DNA of 53,543 bases from Bacteroides sp. (GTDB lineage Bacteria > Bacteroidota > Bacteroidia > Bacteroidales > Bacteroidaceae), in assembly GCA_030152865.1 (NCBI GenBank), contig JASLIW010000129.1:1-53543 (forward strand), written 5' to 3'. A model generated the notes under the pieces. That model did not search any database. It was not told where the DNA came from and worked only from the letters and a program-made list of their open reading frames with translations. A program made the position numbers and the translations under genes. Shown in pieces: positions 8,181 through 15,642 of this stretch (positions are counted from its first letter, which is position 1; every line of letters starts with the position of its first letter).

Positions 8181-9197
8181 TTATTTTGCAAGCTGCACTT
8201 CCATTCCATTGAGTAGACGAGACTGACCAGCAATGACAACTTGTGCGTTGTTTTCTACTCCCGAAATCAATTCATACTCTTGGCCCATACGGCGACCTAG
8301 CTTGACCATATTGTAAGAAACCTTACCATCCTTATAAACATAAACATAGCGATCTCCTGCTCCTGGTTGTTTTACAACTGCTAGGTCAGGTACAACTACA
8401 CGTGTTTCTGTTCCATAGTTGAGTGTTGCTCGGGCAAACATTCCTGGTCTAATGCGCTGAGAACTGTTAGGTATTTTTATTTCAACGGTAAATGTACGTG
8501 TTACAGGGTCTATGGTTGGATAGATCAAACTGACTACACCTTCAAAGACTTCATCAGGATAAACATCCAACTTTACCTTTACGGGAGCTCCTTTCTTGAC
8601 GGAGGCATAGTAAGACTCTGATACATTAATAAAGAGTTTTACTGGCATTATTTGCTCTACTGTGAGCACAGGCTCTGCAGCTGTATATAGATCGCCATCA
8701 TCATAGTTTCTAGCAGAAACCACTCCATTAATTGGGCTTAGTAGAGAGGTGTTTTCAAGTAGGTTGTTGTAAGATGTCTGACTTACCTCTAAACTCGTTT
8801 TAGCTGCGTCCCATTCCGATTTGGATATTCCACCAACTTTATAGAGTTCATCTACACGATTAAATTCTAGTTGTTGATTTTGAAGCTGTAACTGAAGTTG
8901 CTTGAGGTTGGCTATATCCATTTGAACAAGCTTTTGACCTTTGAAAACCTGCTGTCCGACTTCTACATAAATTTTACTAATACGAACTGGAGATTGCGGT
9001 GCTATGTTGTTTTTTGCCTCGGCTTCTATGGTTCCGGTATATTCTACAATCTGATCGACTGGACGTGCAGACACTTGAGCTACCTTTACAATTGGGAGTT
9101 CTTTGCCTTCACTCTCTTTACTCTCTTTGTTTCCTCCTCCACATGCACTTAAAAGCAGTAATGCACCAAGTGCTAACGGTTGAAAATATGTTTTCAT
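8181..9197 (-). CDS. RND efflux periplasmic adaptor lipoprotein (membrane fusion protein)
   Basis: The 338-residue protein starts with a lipoprotein signal ending LLLSAC, with Cys19 as the lipidated residue. Next come a lipoyl/barrel-sandwich half (IAPQSPVRISKIYVEVGQQV), a short coiled hairpin rich in Q and L (LKQLQLQLQNQQLEFNRVDEL), the second lipoyl half (LLSPINGVVSARNYDDGD) and beta-barrel and membrane-proximal parts (IRPGMFARATL). This is the HlyD/AcrA order. It bridges the RND pump and the TolC-type channel encoded on either side, with gaps of 28 and 29 nt, in the same operon. Confidence 0.93.
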   Translation of the reverse strand: MKTYFQPLALGALLLLSACGGGNKESKESEGKELPIVKVAQVSARPVDQIVEYTGTIEAEAKNNIAPQSPVRISKIYVEVGQQVFKGQKLVQMDIANLKQLQLQLQNQQLEFNRVDELYKVGGISKSEWDAAKTSLEVSQTSYNNLLENTSLLSPINGVVSARNYDDGDLYTAAEPVLTVEQIMPVKLFINVSESYYASVKKGAPVKVKLDVYPDEVFEGVVSLIYPTIDPVTRTFTVEIKIPNSSQRIRPGMFARATLNYGTETRVVVPDLAVVKQPGAGDRYVYVYKDGKVSYNMVKLGRRMGQEYELISGVENNAQVVIAGQSRLLNGMEVQLAK

Positions 9198-9226
9198 TAT
9201 ATCTATTATTATTATTATTTACTTAG

Positions 9227-10591
9227 TTAGTTGAATAGCGTAGCTTCTTCTAGTCCGAGAACTTTATTGTAGTCGGCTCGAGCTACTAGATAGTCATAGA
9301 TGGATTGGGTATAAGCTAACTCAGCTTGGGTGAGAGCTACCTCAGAGTCGTTAAGTTCTAAAATGGTACCTTTGCCCACTTCATACATTTTCTTGGCGAT
9401 CTCTCGACCTTTCAAGGCTTGACGGACACTTTCTATATTACTATCTATCTGTTCTGCACTAGCTTGCATGTTATCAAGGAAGCTAGAAGCCTGCATATTT
9501 AGCTGGCGTTGAAGATGCATTCTTGAGTGCTCTAATTTAGCCAGTTCTATTTTGGACTGTTTGACCTTAGCCATTGTACTTGCCTTAAACAAGGGTATAG
9601 AAAGCGTCACTCCTAACGAAGAAGAAGGATACCATCGGTAATGCCCTATTCTAAAATCATTGTTCATGGACAGGTATGTATAGTTAAATGATGCTGAGAG
9701 TGTGGGCAGGTAGTTGGTCTTCTGTAATTTAATGTTCTGCTTCAACATTTTTTCGGTGATATCGATTTGACGCAAGTCTGTATTTAGATTCAAATCAAAG
9801 CTCTCCTGATTGAATCGGTATAGAGCTGAGTCAGAAACCAAGAGGTCTTGATAATCTGTCAAACTACCTATTACTTCGAGTGGGTATTCATTAGAGATGC
9901 CCATCAATAGTTTTACTTGCATTTTTGCAAGACGAATTCCATTTTCGGCCGATACAACTGAGGGTTTTAAATTCCTCATTTGTACTTCAGCTCTAATTTT
10001 ATCATATTCACTAACTAATCCTTGCTGATACTTAGCTTCTACAATTTCGTAGTTGGCTTGAGCCTGCTTATAACTCTTAAGTAGAGTCTGGTAACTATCC
10101 TGAGTTAGCAAAACTTGCATATAGGCTTTTGTTACCTCACTTACTAAGTCAATCTTTGAAGATCTAGCTTTTTCTAGGGCTAGGTTAACGTCCTCTTTTG
10201 TCATATTCATACTTCGGTACAAAGCAGGTGCAAATAGAGGAAGGCTAACGTTTAGTCCACCATTATAGGTGTTGTCCATTCCAACTTTAAATGTGGCCGT
10301 TTCATCACCCATTTTCATTGCCATAGTCTGCTTTTTAATGGCTCTAGAATAACTTCCGTTCAAACTTATCTCGGGTATAAGCCCTCCAACTACTTCCTTG
10401 CGTGACTGTTTTTTCAACTCGACTTCTTGCCCTGCAATTATTACAGTAGGGTTCTCTTGTAAGGCTATATCAATAGCATCTTTTAGACTAACGCGAAATA
10501 CGCTATCTTGTGCCACAGGCTGCGCTTGGGCTAAGTTTATACTGCTAACGCAACACAAGCTGAGCAGTATTGCATTCATTAACTTTTTCAT
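9227..10591 (-). CDS. TolC-family outer membrane efflux channel
   Basis: The 454-residue protein has a signal peptide ending LAQAQ at about residue 24, followed by two repeats of long amphipathic helices and short beta strands typical of outer membrane efflux proteins. Typical pieces are SLKDAIDIALQENPTV near the N terminus and VGKGTILELNDSEVALTQAELAY (quoted in part) near the C terminus. It would form the trimeric exit duct for the adaptor and pump encoded downstream. It starts 12 nt after the TetR gene with no promoter in between, so it shares the TetR-controlled transcript. Confidence 0.92.
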   Translation of the reverse strand: MKKLMNAILLSLCCVSSINLAQAQPVAQDSVFRVSLKDAIDIALQENPTVIIAGQEVELKKQSRKEVVGGLIPEISLNGSYSRAIKKQTMAMKMGDETATFKVGMDNTYNGGLNVSLPLFAPALYRSMNMTKEDVNLALEKARSSKIDLVSEVTKAYMQVLLTQDSYQTLLKSYKQAQANYEIVEAKYQQGLVSEYDKIRAEVQMRNLKPSVVSAENGIRLAKMQVKLLMGISNEYPLEVIGSLTDYQDLLVSDSALYRFNQESFDLNLNTDLRQIDITEKMLKQNIKLQKTNYLPTLSASFNYTYLSMNNDFRIGHYRWYPSSSLGVTLSIPLFKASTMAKVKQSKIELAKLEHSRMHLQRQLNMQASSFLDNMQASAEQIDSNIESVRQALKGREIAKKMYEVGKGTILELNDSEVALTQAELAYTQSIYDYLVARADYNKVLGLEEATLFN

Positions 10592-10603
10592 TTATACTAT
10601 TTT

Positions 10604-11275
10604 TTATTGTTTTGAGTTTAGTGTAAGCTCTTCTTCTCTGTATTCTCTAATGAATTGTTCGAGCTTTTCCAAGCCTTTACTCGTTGAGATGCCACGTAGA
10701 TAAGTAAACATAATAGATTCAAAGACCTCAACAAAGGGATACTTTAAATTGATATCTGAGTGCAGAAGATAATTAAACTGCTCACGCACTAAGATATTCA
10801 CAATTTCAAAATTCACATCATCACGAAATAATCCTTGGTTGACTCCTTTTTGAAAGAAGTGCAAAGTTTCATTTGAATCTCGTTCCTGCCCTCTCAAAAA
10901 TACTTTGTAAACCTTCGGGTATTTTTGGATGTCTTCAAAGAAGCGTTTATCTGTATTATGATATTGACGGATAGTGTATTTGTAGCTATGCAAGATTATC
11001 TCTAGGACATTAGAGGTTTGCTTCAACACTTCTTGAATAAATCTATGTAGCCTCTCCTGTTGGCTCAATACACACTCATAAAGTAATGCTTCTTTATCGG
11101 CAAACAGCTGATAAAGCGTACGTTTTGATATACCAGCTTGTGAGGCTATTTCATCCATGGTAACATTTTTAATACCATAGCTAGAAAAGGCTTGTGAAGC
11201 AATTTCTATAAGTTGCACCTTTACGGGGTTCGCCTCTGGTGGACTGTTATCAATCTTAGGACTAATCTGTTTCAT
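10604..11275 (-). CDS. TetR/AcrR-family transcriptional regulator of the efflux operon
   Basis: This is a one-domain DNA-binding regulator with an N-terminal helix-turn-helix (NVTMDEIASQAGISKRTLYQ, then FADKEALL) and a helical ligand/dimer domain. The reading frame extends upstream to 11350, but the -7 box at 11297-11304 and a better signal at ATG 11275 favour the shorter 223-residue product starting MKQISPK. It is the first gene of the operon TetR-TolC-adaptor-pump-PII. By family habit it represses its own operon until a pump substrate binds; the inverted repeat over the promoter supports this. The inducer is unknown. Confidence 0.88.
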   Translation of the reverse strand: MKQISPKIDNSPPEANPVKVQLIEIASQAFSSYGIKNVTMDEIASQAGISKRTLYQLFADKEALLYECVLSQQERLHRFIQEVLKQTSNVLEIILHSYKYTIRQYHNTDKRFFEDIQKYPKVYKVFLRGQERDSNETLHFFQKGVNQGLFRDDVNFEIVNILVREQFNYLLHSDINLKYPFVEVFESIMFTYLRGISTSKGLEKLEQFIREYREEELTLNSKQ

Positions 11276-11296
11276 ATTTGATAGTTGAAAACGGTA

Positions 11297-11304
11297 CAAA
11301 TATA
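11297..11304 (-). promoter_or_regulatory. -7 promoter box of the TetR-RND efflux operon
   Basis: TATATTTG on the minus strand matches TAnnTTTG and lies 21 bp before the TetR ATG at 11275. No clean TTG is present at -33; instead that region is occupied by an inverted repeat. This suggests a weak or regulated promoter driving all five genes. Confidence 0.6.
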
Positions 11305-11311
11305 AGAACAT

Positions 11312-11337
11312 AAAACTATTTACACTAGAATAGTTTT
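11312..11337. promoter_or_regulatory. Candidate TetR operator (inverted repeat over the -33 region)
   Basis: Two perfect 9-bp arms, AAAACTATT (11312-11320) and AATAGTTTT (11329-11337), are separated by 8 bp. The centre lies about 24 bp upstream of the centre of the -7 box, so a bound repressor would cover the -33 region. Size and symmetry fit TetR-family operators. Binding by this TetR is inferred from position. Confidence 0.55.
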
Positions 11338-11401
11338 CAAAGATTTGCAAAACAAGAGTAAAATCTATAAATCACATTTCATCGCAGTTACAATGAAAGA
11401 C

Positions 11402-11433
11402 AAAAAAAAGGGAAGATTATTCATCTTCCCTTT
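11402..11433 (-). terminator. Intrinsic terminator of the ribosomal supercluster
   Basis: An 8-bp G/C-containing stem (11410-11417 with 11423-11430), extended by three A-T pairs, closes a 5-nt loop. Read on the minus strand it is followed by a run of about eight T. It lies 23 bp after the rplQ stop and is the only clear Rho-independent terminator for the ribosomal genes. Confidence 0.88.
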
Positions 11434-11455
11434 CAAGTATGGTCTATAACAGATT

Positions 11456-11938
11456 TTATTCTGCTGACTCTTCTGACTTAGCTTCAGTGCTCTGCACTTG
11501 TTCTGTTTTTGCTTTGGATCCACCGCCTCTTCTTGAACGACGAGTGCGTTTTTTAGATCCTTCATCCTTACCATAAGTTTCATTGTAGTCAACTAGCTCA
11601 ATAAAGCACATTGATGCATTATCTCCTAGACGATTACCTAACTTGATGATACGAGTATAACCACCTGGGCGGTCAGCTACTTTTACAGAAATGTTTTGGA
11701 ACAACTCGTTGATAGCTTTCTTATCTTGTAAATGACTAAAAACAACTCTGCGAGAGTTTGTTGTATCATTTTTAGATTTAGTTATTAAAGGCTCAACAAA
11801 TTGTTTAAGTGCTTTCGCCTTTGCAAGAGTCGTAGTGATTCTTTTGTGCTCAATCAAAGAGCAAGCCATATTAGCTAACATAGCATGTCTATGAGAGGCA
11901 GTACGACCTAGATGGTTAAAGTTTTTTCTATGTCTCAT
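11456..11938 (-). CDS. rplQ: Ribosomal protein bL17
   Basis: Large-subunit protein near the exit tunnel. The start MRHRKNFNHLGRTASHRHAM and the segment LIEHKRITTTLAKAKALK are diagnostic. At 160 residues it is longer than the bacterial core of about 120 because of a C-terminal tail rich in K, R, S and E (KKRTRRSRRGGGSKAKTE). It is the last gene of the supercluster, 2 nt after rpoA and ahead of the terminator. Confidence 0.97.
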   Translation of the reverse strand: MRHRKNFNHLGRTASHRHAMLANMACSLIEHKRITTTLAKAKALKQFVEPLITKSKNDTTNSRRVVFSHLQDKKAINELFQNISVKVADRPGGYTRIIKLGNRLGDNASMCFIELVDYNETYGKDEGSKKRTRRSRRGGGSKAKTEQVQSTEAKSEESAE

Positions 11939-11940
11939 TT

Positions 11941-12933
11941 TTATTCTTTGTCTAATTTATATTTAGAAATATCAGTTCCAAACGATAGATTCAGACTCGC
12001 GAGCAAATCATCAAGCTCAGCAAGCGATTTCTTACCGAAGTTACGGAACTTAAGAAGATCAGTTTTTTGATATTGAACTAGATCTCCTAAAGTGTGTACT
12101 TCCGCTGCTTTTAAGCAGTTAAGTGCACGAACAGACAAATCTATATCTGTAAGCTTGGTCTTAAGTAATTGACGCATATGCAATACTTCTTCATCAAATT
12201 CTTCATTTGAGTCGCCATCAGATGTATCAAGTGTGATTTTTTCATCTGAGAATAACATGAAGTGATGAATAAGTATTTTTGCTGCTTCCTTAAGAGCGTC
12301 TTTAGGATGTATCGAGCCGTCTGTACTGATTTCAAGTATTAACTTTTCGTAGTCTGTCTTTTGCTCTACACGATAGTTCTCTACAAAATACTTTACATTA
12401 CGTATTGGTGTAAATATAGAGTCAATTGGTAACTCATTAACATCGGTACAATATTCACGGTTTTCTTCTGATGGAACATAACCGCGTCCCTTATTAATGG
12501 TCAACTCAATTTGCATCGTTGCCTTAGAATCTAAATGACAAATAACTAAGTCAGGGTTTAACACTTCAAATCCAGTTAAATATTTCCCTATATCACCTGC
12601 TTTAAATTCTTTAGAATTTTCAACTGTGATGCTCACTTTTTCGTTTTCGAATTCTTCTACAACTTGTTTGAATCTAACCTGTTTAAGATTCAAGATGATA
12701 TTGGTTACGTCTTCGCGCACGCCTGGAACACTAGAAAATTCGTGGTCAACACCATCAATTTTAATAGTGGTAATCGCAAATCCTTCTAATGACGAAAGAA
12801 GAATACGACGGAGAGCATTACCAACGGTGATACCGAAACCGGGTTCTAACGGACGAAATTCGAACTTTCCGAAGAAATCATCCGCTTCCAACATTAATAC
12901 TTTATCAGGTTTTTGAAATGCTAATATCGCCAT
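11941..12933 (-). CDS. rpoA: DNA-directed RNA polymerase alpha subunit
   Basis: The 330-residue alpha subunit forms the dimer on which RNA polymerase assembles. The N-terminal domain shows RPLEPGFGITVGNALRRILL and DGVDHEFSSVPGV. The C-terminal domain (about residues 250-330) has the helix-hairpin-helix LSVRALNCLKAAEVHTLGDL and FGKKSLAELDDLL, which contacts UP elements and activators. It sits in its usual place between rpsD (11-nt gap) and rplQ (2-nt gap), so its level is tied to ribosome synthesis. Confidence 0.98.
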   Translation of the reverse strand: MAILAFQKPDKVLMLEADDFFGKFEFRPLEPGFGITVGNALRRILLSSLEGFAITTIKIDGVDHEFSSVPGVREDVTNIILNLKQVRFKQVVEEFENEKVSITVENSKEFKAGDIGKYLTGFEVLNPDLVICHLDSKATMQIELTINKGRGYVPSEENREYCTDVNELPIDSIFTPIRNVKYFVENYRVEQKTDYEKLILEISTDGSIHPKDALKEAAKILIHHFMLFSDEKITLDTSDGDSNEEFDEEVLHMRQLLKTKLTDIDLSVRALNCLKAAEVHTLGDLVQYQKTDLLKFRNFGKKSLAELDDLLASLNLSFGTDISKYKLDKE

Positions 12934-12944
12934 GAAATTATTTA

Positions 12945-13550
12945 TTATTTAGAGTACAATTCTACGATCAACTGTTCTTTGATGTTTTCTGGTATATCTG
13001 CTCTTTCAGGAATATGGAGGAACTTACCAGTCTTAGAAGCTTCATCCCACTCCAGCCAAGGATATTGACTGTGGTTATATCCAGCTAAAGCTGAATTAAT
13101 AACTTCAAGTGATTTTGACTTTTCACGAACACCTACTAGTTGACCTGCTTTAACAGTAAATGAAGGTATATCTACTACCTTGCCATCTACAGTTATGTGT
13201 CTATGATTTACTAGCTGACGAGCTGCTGCACGAGTAGGAGCTATACCTAAACGGAAAACAACATTATCTAATCTAGATTCTAGTAGTTGAAGTAGAATTT
13301 CACCAGTAATACCTTTTGCTTTTTCAGCTTTTGTAAAGAGATTACGGAATTGTTTTTCTAATACACCATAAGTGTATTTAGCTTTTTGCTTTTCCTTTAG
13401 CTGAATTCCATATTCAGAAGTTCTTCTTCTTCTTGAGTTACCATGTTGTCCAGGAGGGTAGTTCTTTTTAGATAAGACTTTATCTGCTCCAAAGATACCT
13501 TCACCGAACTTACGAGCAATTTTTGATTTTGGTCCAGTATATCTAGCCAT
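12945..13550 (-). CDS. rpsD: Ribosomal protein uS4
   Basis: This small-subunit assembly protein has 201 residues. It binds the 5' domain of 16S rRNA through an S4 RNA-binding domain (LESRLDNVVFRLGIAPTRAA, RQLVNHRHITVDG). The N terminus MARYTGPKSKIARKFGE has no CxxC zinc ribbon, so this is the zinc-free form. A gap of 113 nt separates it from rpsK, far longer than other gaps here, and may hold an autoregulatory leader. Confidence 0.97.
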   Translation of the reverse strand: MARYTGPKSKIARKFGEGIFGADKVLSKKNYPPGQHGNSRRRRTSEYGIQLKEKQKAKYTYGVLEKQFRNLFTKAEKAKGITGEILLQLLESRLDNVVFRLGIAPTRAAARQLVNHRHITVDGKVVDIPSFTVKAGQLVGVREKSKSLEVINSALAGYNHSQYPWLEWDEASKTGKFLHIPERADIPENIKEQLIVELYSK

Positions 13551-13663
13551 TTTCTTTAATTATTTAATTGTTATACATGAACTTAAGTTTGTTGCAGCCG
13601 CGATTACAGAGAAGAAAATGCAATCCAAAACAAAATCAAGTCTCATTGTAAGGTTTAACTGAT
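13551..13663 (-). promoter_or_regulatory. Long rpsK-rpsD spacer, candidate S4 leader RNA
   Basis: This 113-nt untranslated spacer has no TAnnTTTG promoter. Short complementary stretches occur, for example TTGCA/TGCAA on the minus strand flanking GATTGC...AATCGCGGC. S4 represses its own operon in other bacteria, and I recall an S4 leader candidate described for Bacteroidia. I could not confirm the consensus by eye. Confidence 0.35.
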
Positions 13664-14053
13664 TTAGACTCTACGTCTTTTTGGAGGACGACAACCGTTG
13701 TGTGGCAATGGAGTTACATCAACTATTTCTGTAACATCAATACCTGCACCATGTACCGTTCTGATAGCTGACTCACGTCCGTTACCAGGTCCCTTTACAT
13801 ATGCTTTTACTTTTCTCAAGCCTAAGTCATATGCGATTTTAGCACAATCTTGTGCAGCCATCTGAGCTGCATAAGGTGTGTTCTTTTTAGAACCTCTAAA
13901 TCCCATTTTACCAGCAGATGACCATGAGATAATTTGACCATTGCTATTTGCTAGAGAAACAATAATATTGTTGAATGATGAGTGAACATGTAATTGTCCT
14001 ACTGCATCTACCTTTACGTTTCTCTTTTTAGCTGCGACTGTTTTTTTTGCCAT
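13664..14053 (-). CDS. rpsK: Ribosomal protein uS11
   Basis: Small-subunit platform protein of 129 residues. The signatures are VHSSFNNIIVSLANSNGQ, GSKKNTPYAAQMAAQDCA and the basic C terminus HNGCRPPKRRRV. It starts 11 nt after rpsM in the alpha-operon part of the cluster. An N-terminal stretch MAKKTVAAKKRNVKV is lysine-rich as is common in Bacteroidota. Confidence 0.98.
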   Translation of the reverse strand: MAKKTVAAKKRNVKVDAVGQLHVHSSFNNIIVSLANSNGQIISWSSAGKMGFRGSKKNTPYAAQMAAQDCAKIAYDLGLRKVKAYVKGPGNGRESAIRTVHGAGIDVTEIVDVTPLPHNGCRPPKRRRV

Positions 14054-14064
14054 ATCAACAATTA

Positions 14065-14445
14065 TTATTTAGTAGCTATTTTCTTATTTGCAACTGTTTT
14101 CTTTCTACCCTTACGAGTACGTGCATTATTCTTTGTAGTTTGACCTCTTACTGGTAAACCAATACGATGACGAACACCTCTGTAACAACCAATATCCATT
14201 AAACGTTTGATATTAAGCTGTACTTCAGAGCGTAAATCACCTTCAACTTTGAATTCCGCACCAATAATCTCACGGATTTTTGATGCTTGATCATCAGTCC
14301 ATTCGTTAACTTTAAGATTTAAGTCAACTCCTGCTTTCTCTAAAATTTTTCTTGCGCTGCTACGACCAATTCCAAAAATATAGGTCAACGCAACTTCACC
14401 CCTTTTGTTCTGAGGTAAATCGACACCAACTATTCTTATTGCCAT
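14065..14445 (-). CDS. rpsM: Ribosomal protein uS13
   Basis: Small-subunit head protein of 126 residues that bridges to the 50S subunit and contacts P-site tRNA through its basic tail. The start RIVGVDLPQNKRGEVALTYI, the helix-two-turn-helix segment and RHRIGLPVRGQTTKNNART are diagnostic. It follows rpmJ and precedes rpsK, the standard order. Confidence 0.98.
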   Translation of the reverse strand: MAIRIVGVDLPQNKRGEVALTYIFGIGRSSARKILEKAGVDLNLKVNEWTDDQASKIREIIGAEFKVEGDLRSEVQLNIKRLMDIGCYRGVRHRIGLPVRGQTTKNNARTRKGRKKTVANKKIATK

Positions 14446-14478
14446 ATATTACTTTATTTCTTTTGCAAAAATAATAAA

Positions 14479-14595
14479 TTATCCTTGACGTTGTTTATAC
14501 TTAGGATTTTTCTTGTTAATAATATATAAACGTCCTTTACGTCTAACGATTTTACAGTCTGGCGTACGTTTTTTTAATGATGCTTTAACTTTCAT
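14479..14595 (-). CDS. rpmJ: Ribosomal protein bL36 (zinc-free form)
   Basis: A 38-residue frame, starting MKVKASLKKRTPDCKIVRR and ending PKYKQRQG, lies between rpsM and infA. It is the smallest ribosomal protein. Of the four zinc ligands of the classic form (C11, C14, C27, H33) only C14 remains; the others read T, N and Y, so it should not bind zinc. Being so short, it is easily missed by length-filtered gene finding. Confidence 0.96.
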   Translation of the reverse strand: MKVKASLKKRTPDCKIVRRKGRLYIINKKNPKYKQRQG

Positions 14596-14604
14596 ATCTA
14601 AATT

Positions 14605-14823
14605 TTATTTATATCTAAATTCAATTCGACCTTTGGTAAGATCATATGGGGACATCTCAACCTTTACTCTATCACCAGGAAGAATCTTAATGTAGTGCAT
14701 TCTCATCTTTCCTGATATATGAGCTGTTATTTCATGCCCGTTTTCTAATTCTACACGAAACATTGCATTTGACAATGCCTCTATTACTACTCCGTCTTGT
14801 TCAATTGCTGCTTGCTTAGCCAT
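14605..14823 (-). CDS. infA: Translation initiation factor IF-1
   Basis: A 72-residue single S1/OB-fold protein that occupies the ribosomal A site during initiation. Clear signatures are GVVIEALSNAMFRVELENGH and HISGKMRMHYIKILPGDRV. It lies between map (7-nt gap) and rpmJ (9-nt gap), in the same transcription unit. Confidence 0.98.
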   Translation of the reverse strand: MAKQAAIEQDGVVIEALSNAMFRVELENGHEITAHISGKMRMHYIKILPGDRVKVEMSPYDLTKGRIEFRYK

Positions 14824-14830
14824 AATATTA

Positions 14831-15628
14831 TTAATATCCTTTATTTCTTAAAACTTCTTCAACAAATTCAAAAGAGGATAAGATATCAGCGCCATCTTTA
14901 CCTACTGCAACAGTATGTTCAAAGTGTGCTGCATATTTACGGTCCAAAGTTCTCACTGTCCATCCGTCATCCTCAATTCCTACTTCACGTGCTCCAAGTG
15001 TTATCATCGGTTCAATTGCAATACACATGCCTTTTTTAAGCTGCTTGCCCTTACCACGATTACCATAGTTTGGTACCATTGGTTCTTCATGCATTTCTCG
15101 ACCAATTCCATGGCCAACAAACTCACGTACAACACCAAAACCTGCTTCTTCAGCATGAGATTGTACGGCAAATCCAATGTCTCCAATACGGCGTCCGTGA
15201 ACCGCTTGCTCTATACCTTTGTAAAGTGATTCTTTCGTTGCATTTAAAAGATTCTTGACTTGCGGATCAACCTCTCCTACACAAAAAGTATAAGCGGAGT
15301 CGCCACAAAAACCATTTATAAATGTACCACAGTCTACAGATACAACATCTCCTTCTTTCAAAGGGATATCATTTGGTATACCATGGACTACTACATCATT
15401 TACGGAAGTACAAAGCGATCCAGGAAAAGGTTGACCTAAATGATTAGGAAAACCCTTAAAGGTTGGCTCTGCGCCATGATCTCTGATAAACTCTTCTGCA
15501 ACTTTATCTAATTGTTTAGTTGTTACACCTGGCTCTATTAACTTGGCTACTTCTGCGAGAGTTTTACCAACTAATAGATTGCTAATGCGCATCAACTCAA
15601 TCTCTTCTTCTGTCTTAAGAAATATCAT
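14831..15628 (-). CDS. map: Type I methionine aminopeptidase
   Basis: A cytosolic metalloprotease of about 265 residues that removes the initiator methionine. Metal ligands are visible as D in VSVDCGTFINGFCGDSAYTF (two Asp), H in GHGIGREMHEEP, E in AIEPMITL and E in FEHTVAV; the substrate His is in VVHGIPND. The frame opens upstream at a TTG (15637), but the ATG at 15628 (MIFLKTEEEIELM) matches the family start. It lies between secY and infA, as is usual in Bacteroidota. Confidence 0.96.
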   Translation of the reverse strand: MIFLKTEEEIELMRISNLLVGKTLAEVAKLIEPGVTTKQLDKVAEEFIRDHGAEPTFKGFPNHLGQPFPGSLCTSVNDVVVHGIPNDIPLKEGDVVSVDCGTFINGFCGDSAYTFCVGEVDPQVKNLLNATKESLYKGIEQAVHGRRIGDIGFAVQSHAEEAGFGVVREFVGHGIGREMHEEPMVPNYGNRGKGKQLKKGMCIAIEPMITLGAREVGIEDDGWTVRTLDRKYAAHFEHTVAVGKDGADILSSFEFVEEVLRNKGY

Positions 15629-15642
15629 TTCTATCAATTATA

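Noticed and set aside
11365..11592. A 75-codon minus-strand frame overlapping the end of rplQ
   Set aside because: It is a shifted frame of the rplQ tail that runs through the terminator; composition mirrors the lysine-rich tail.
12626..12916. A 96-codon plus-strand frame within rpoA
   Set aside because: Antisense shadow of the strongly conserved alpha N-terminal domain.
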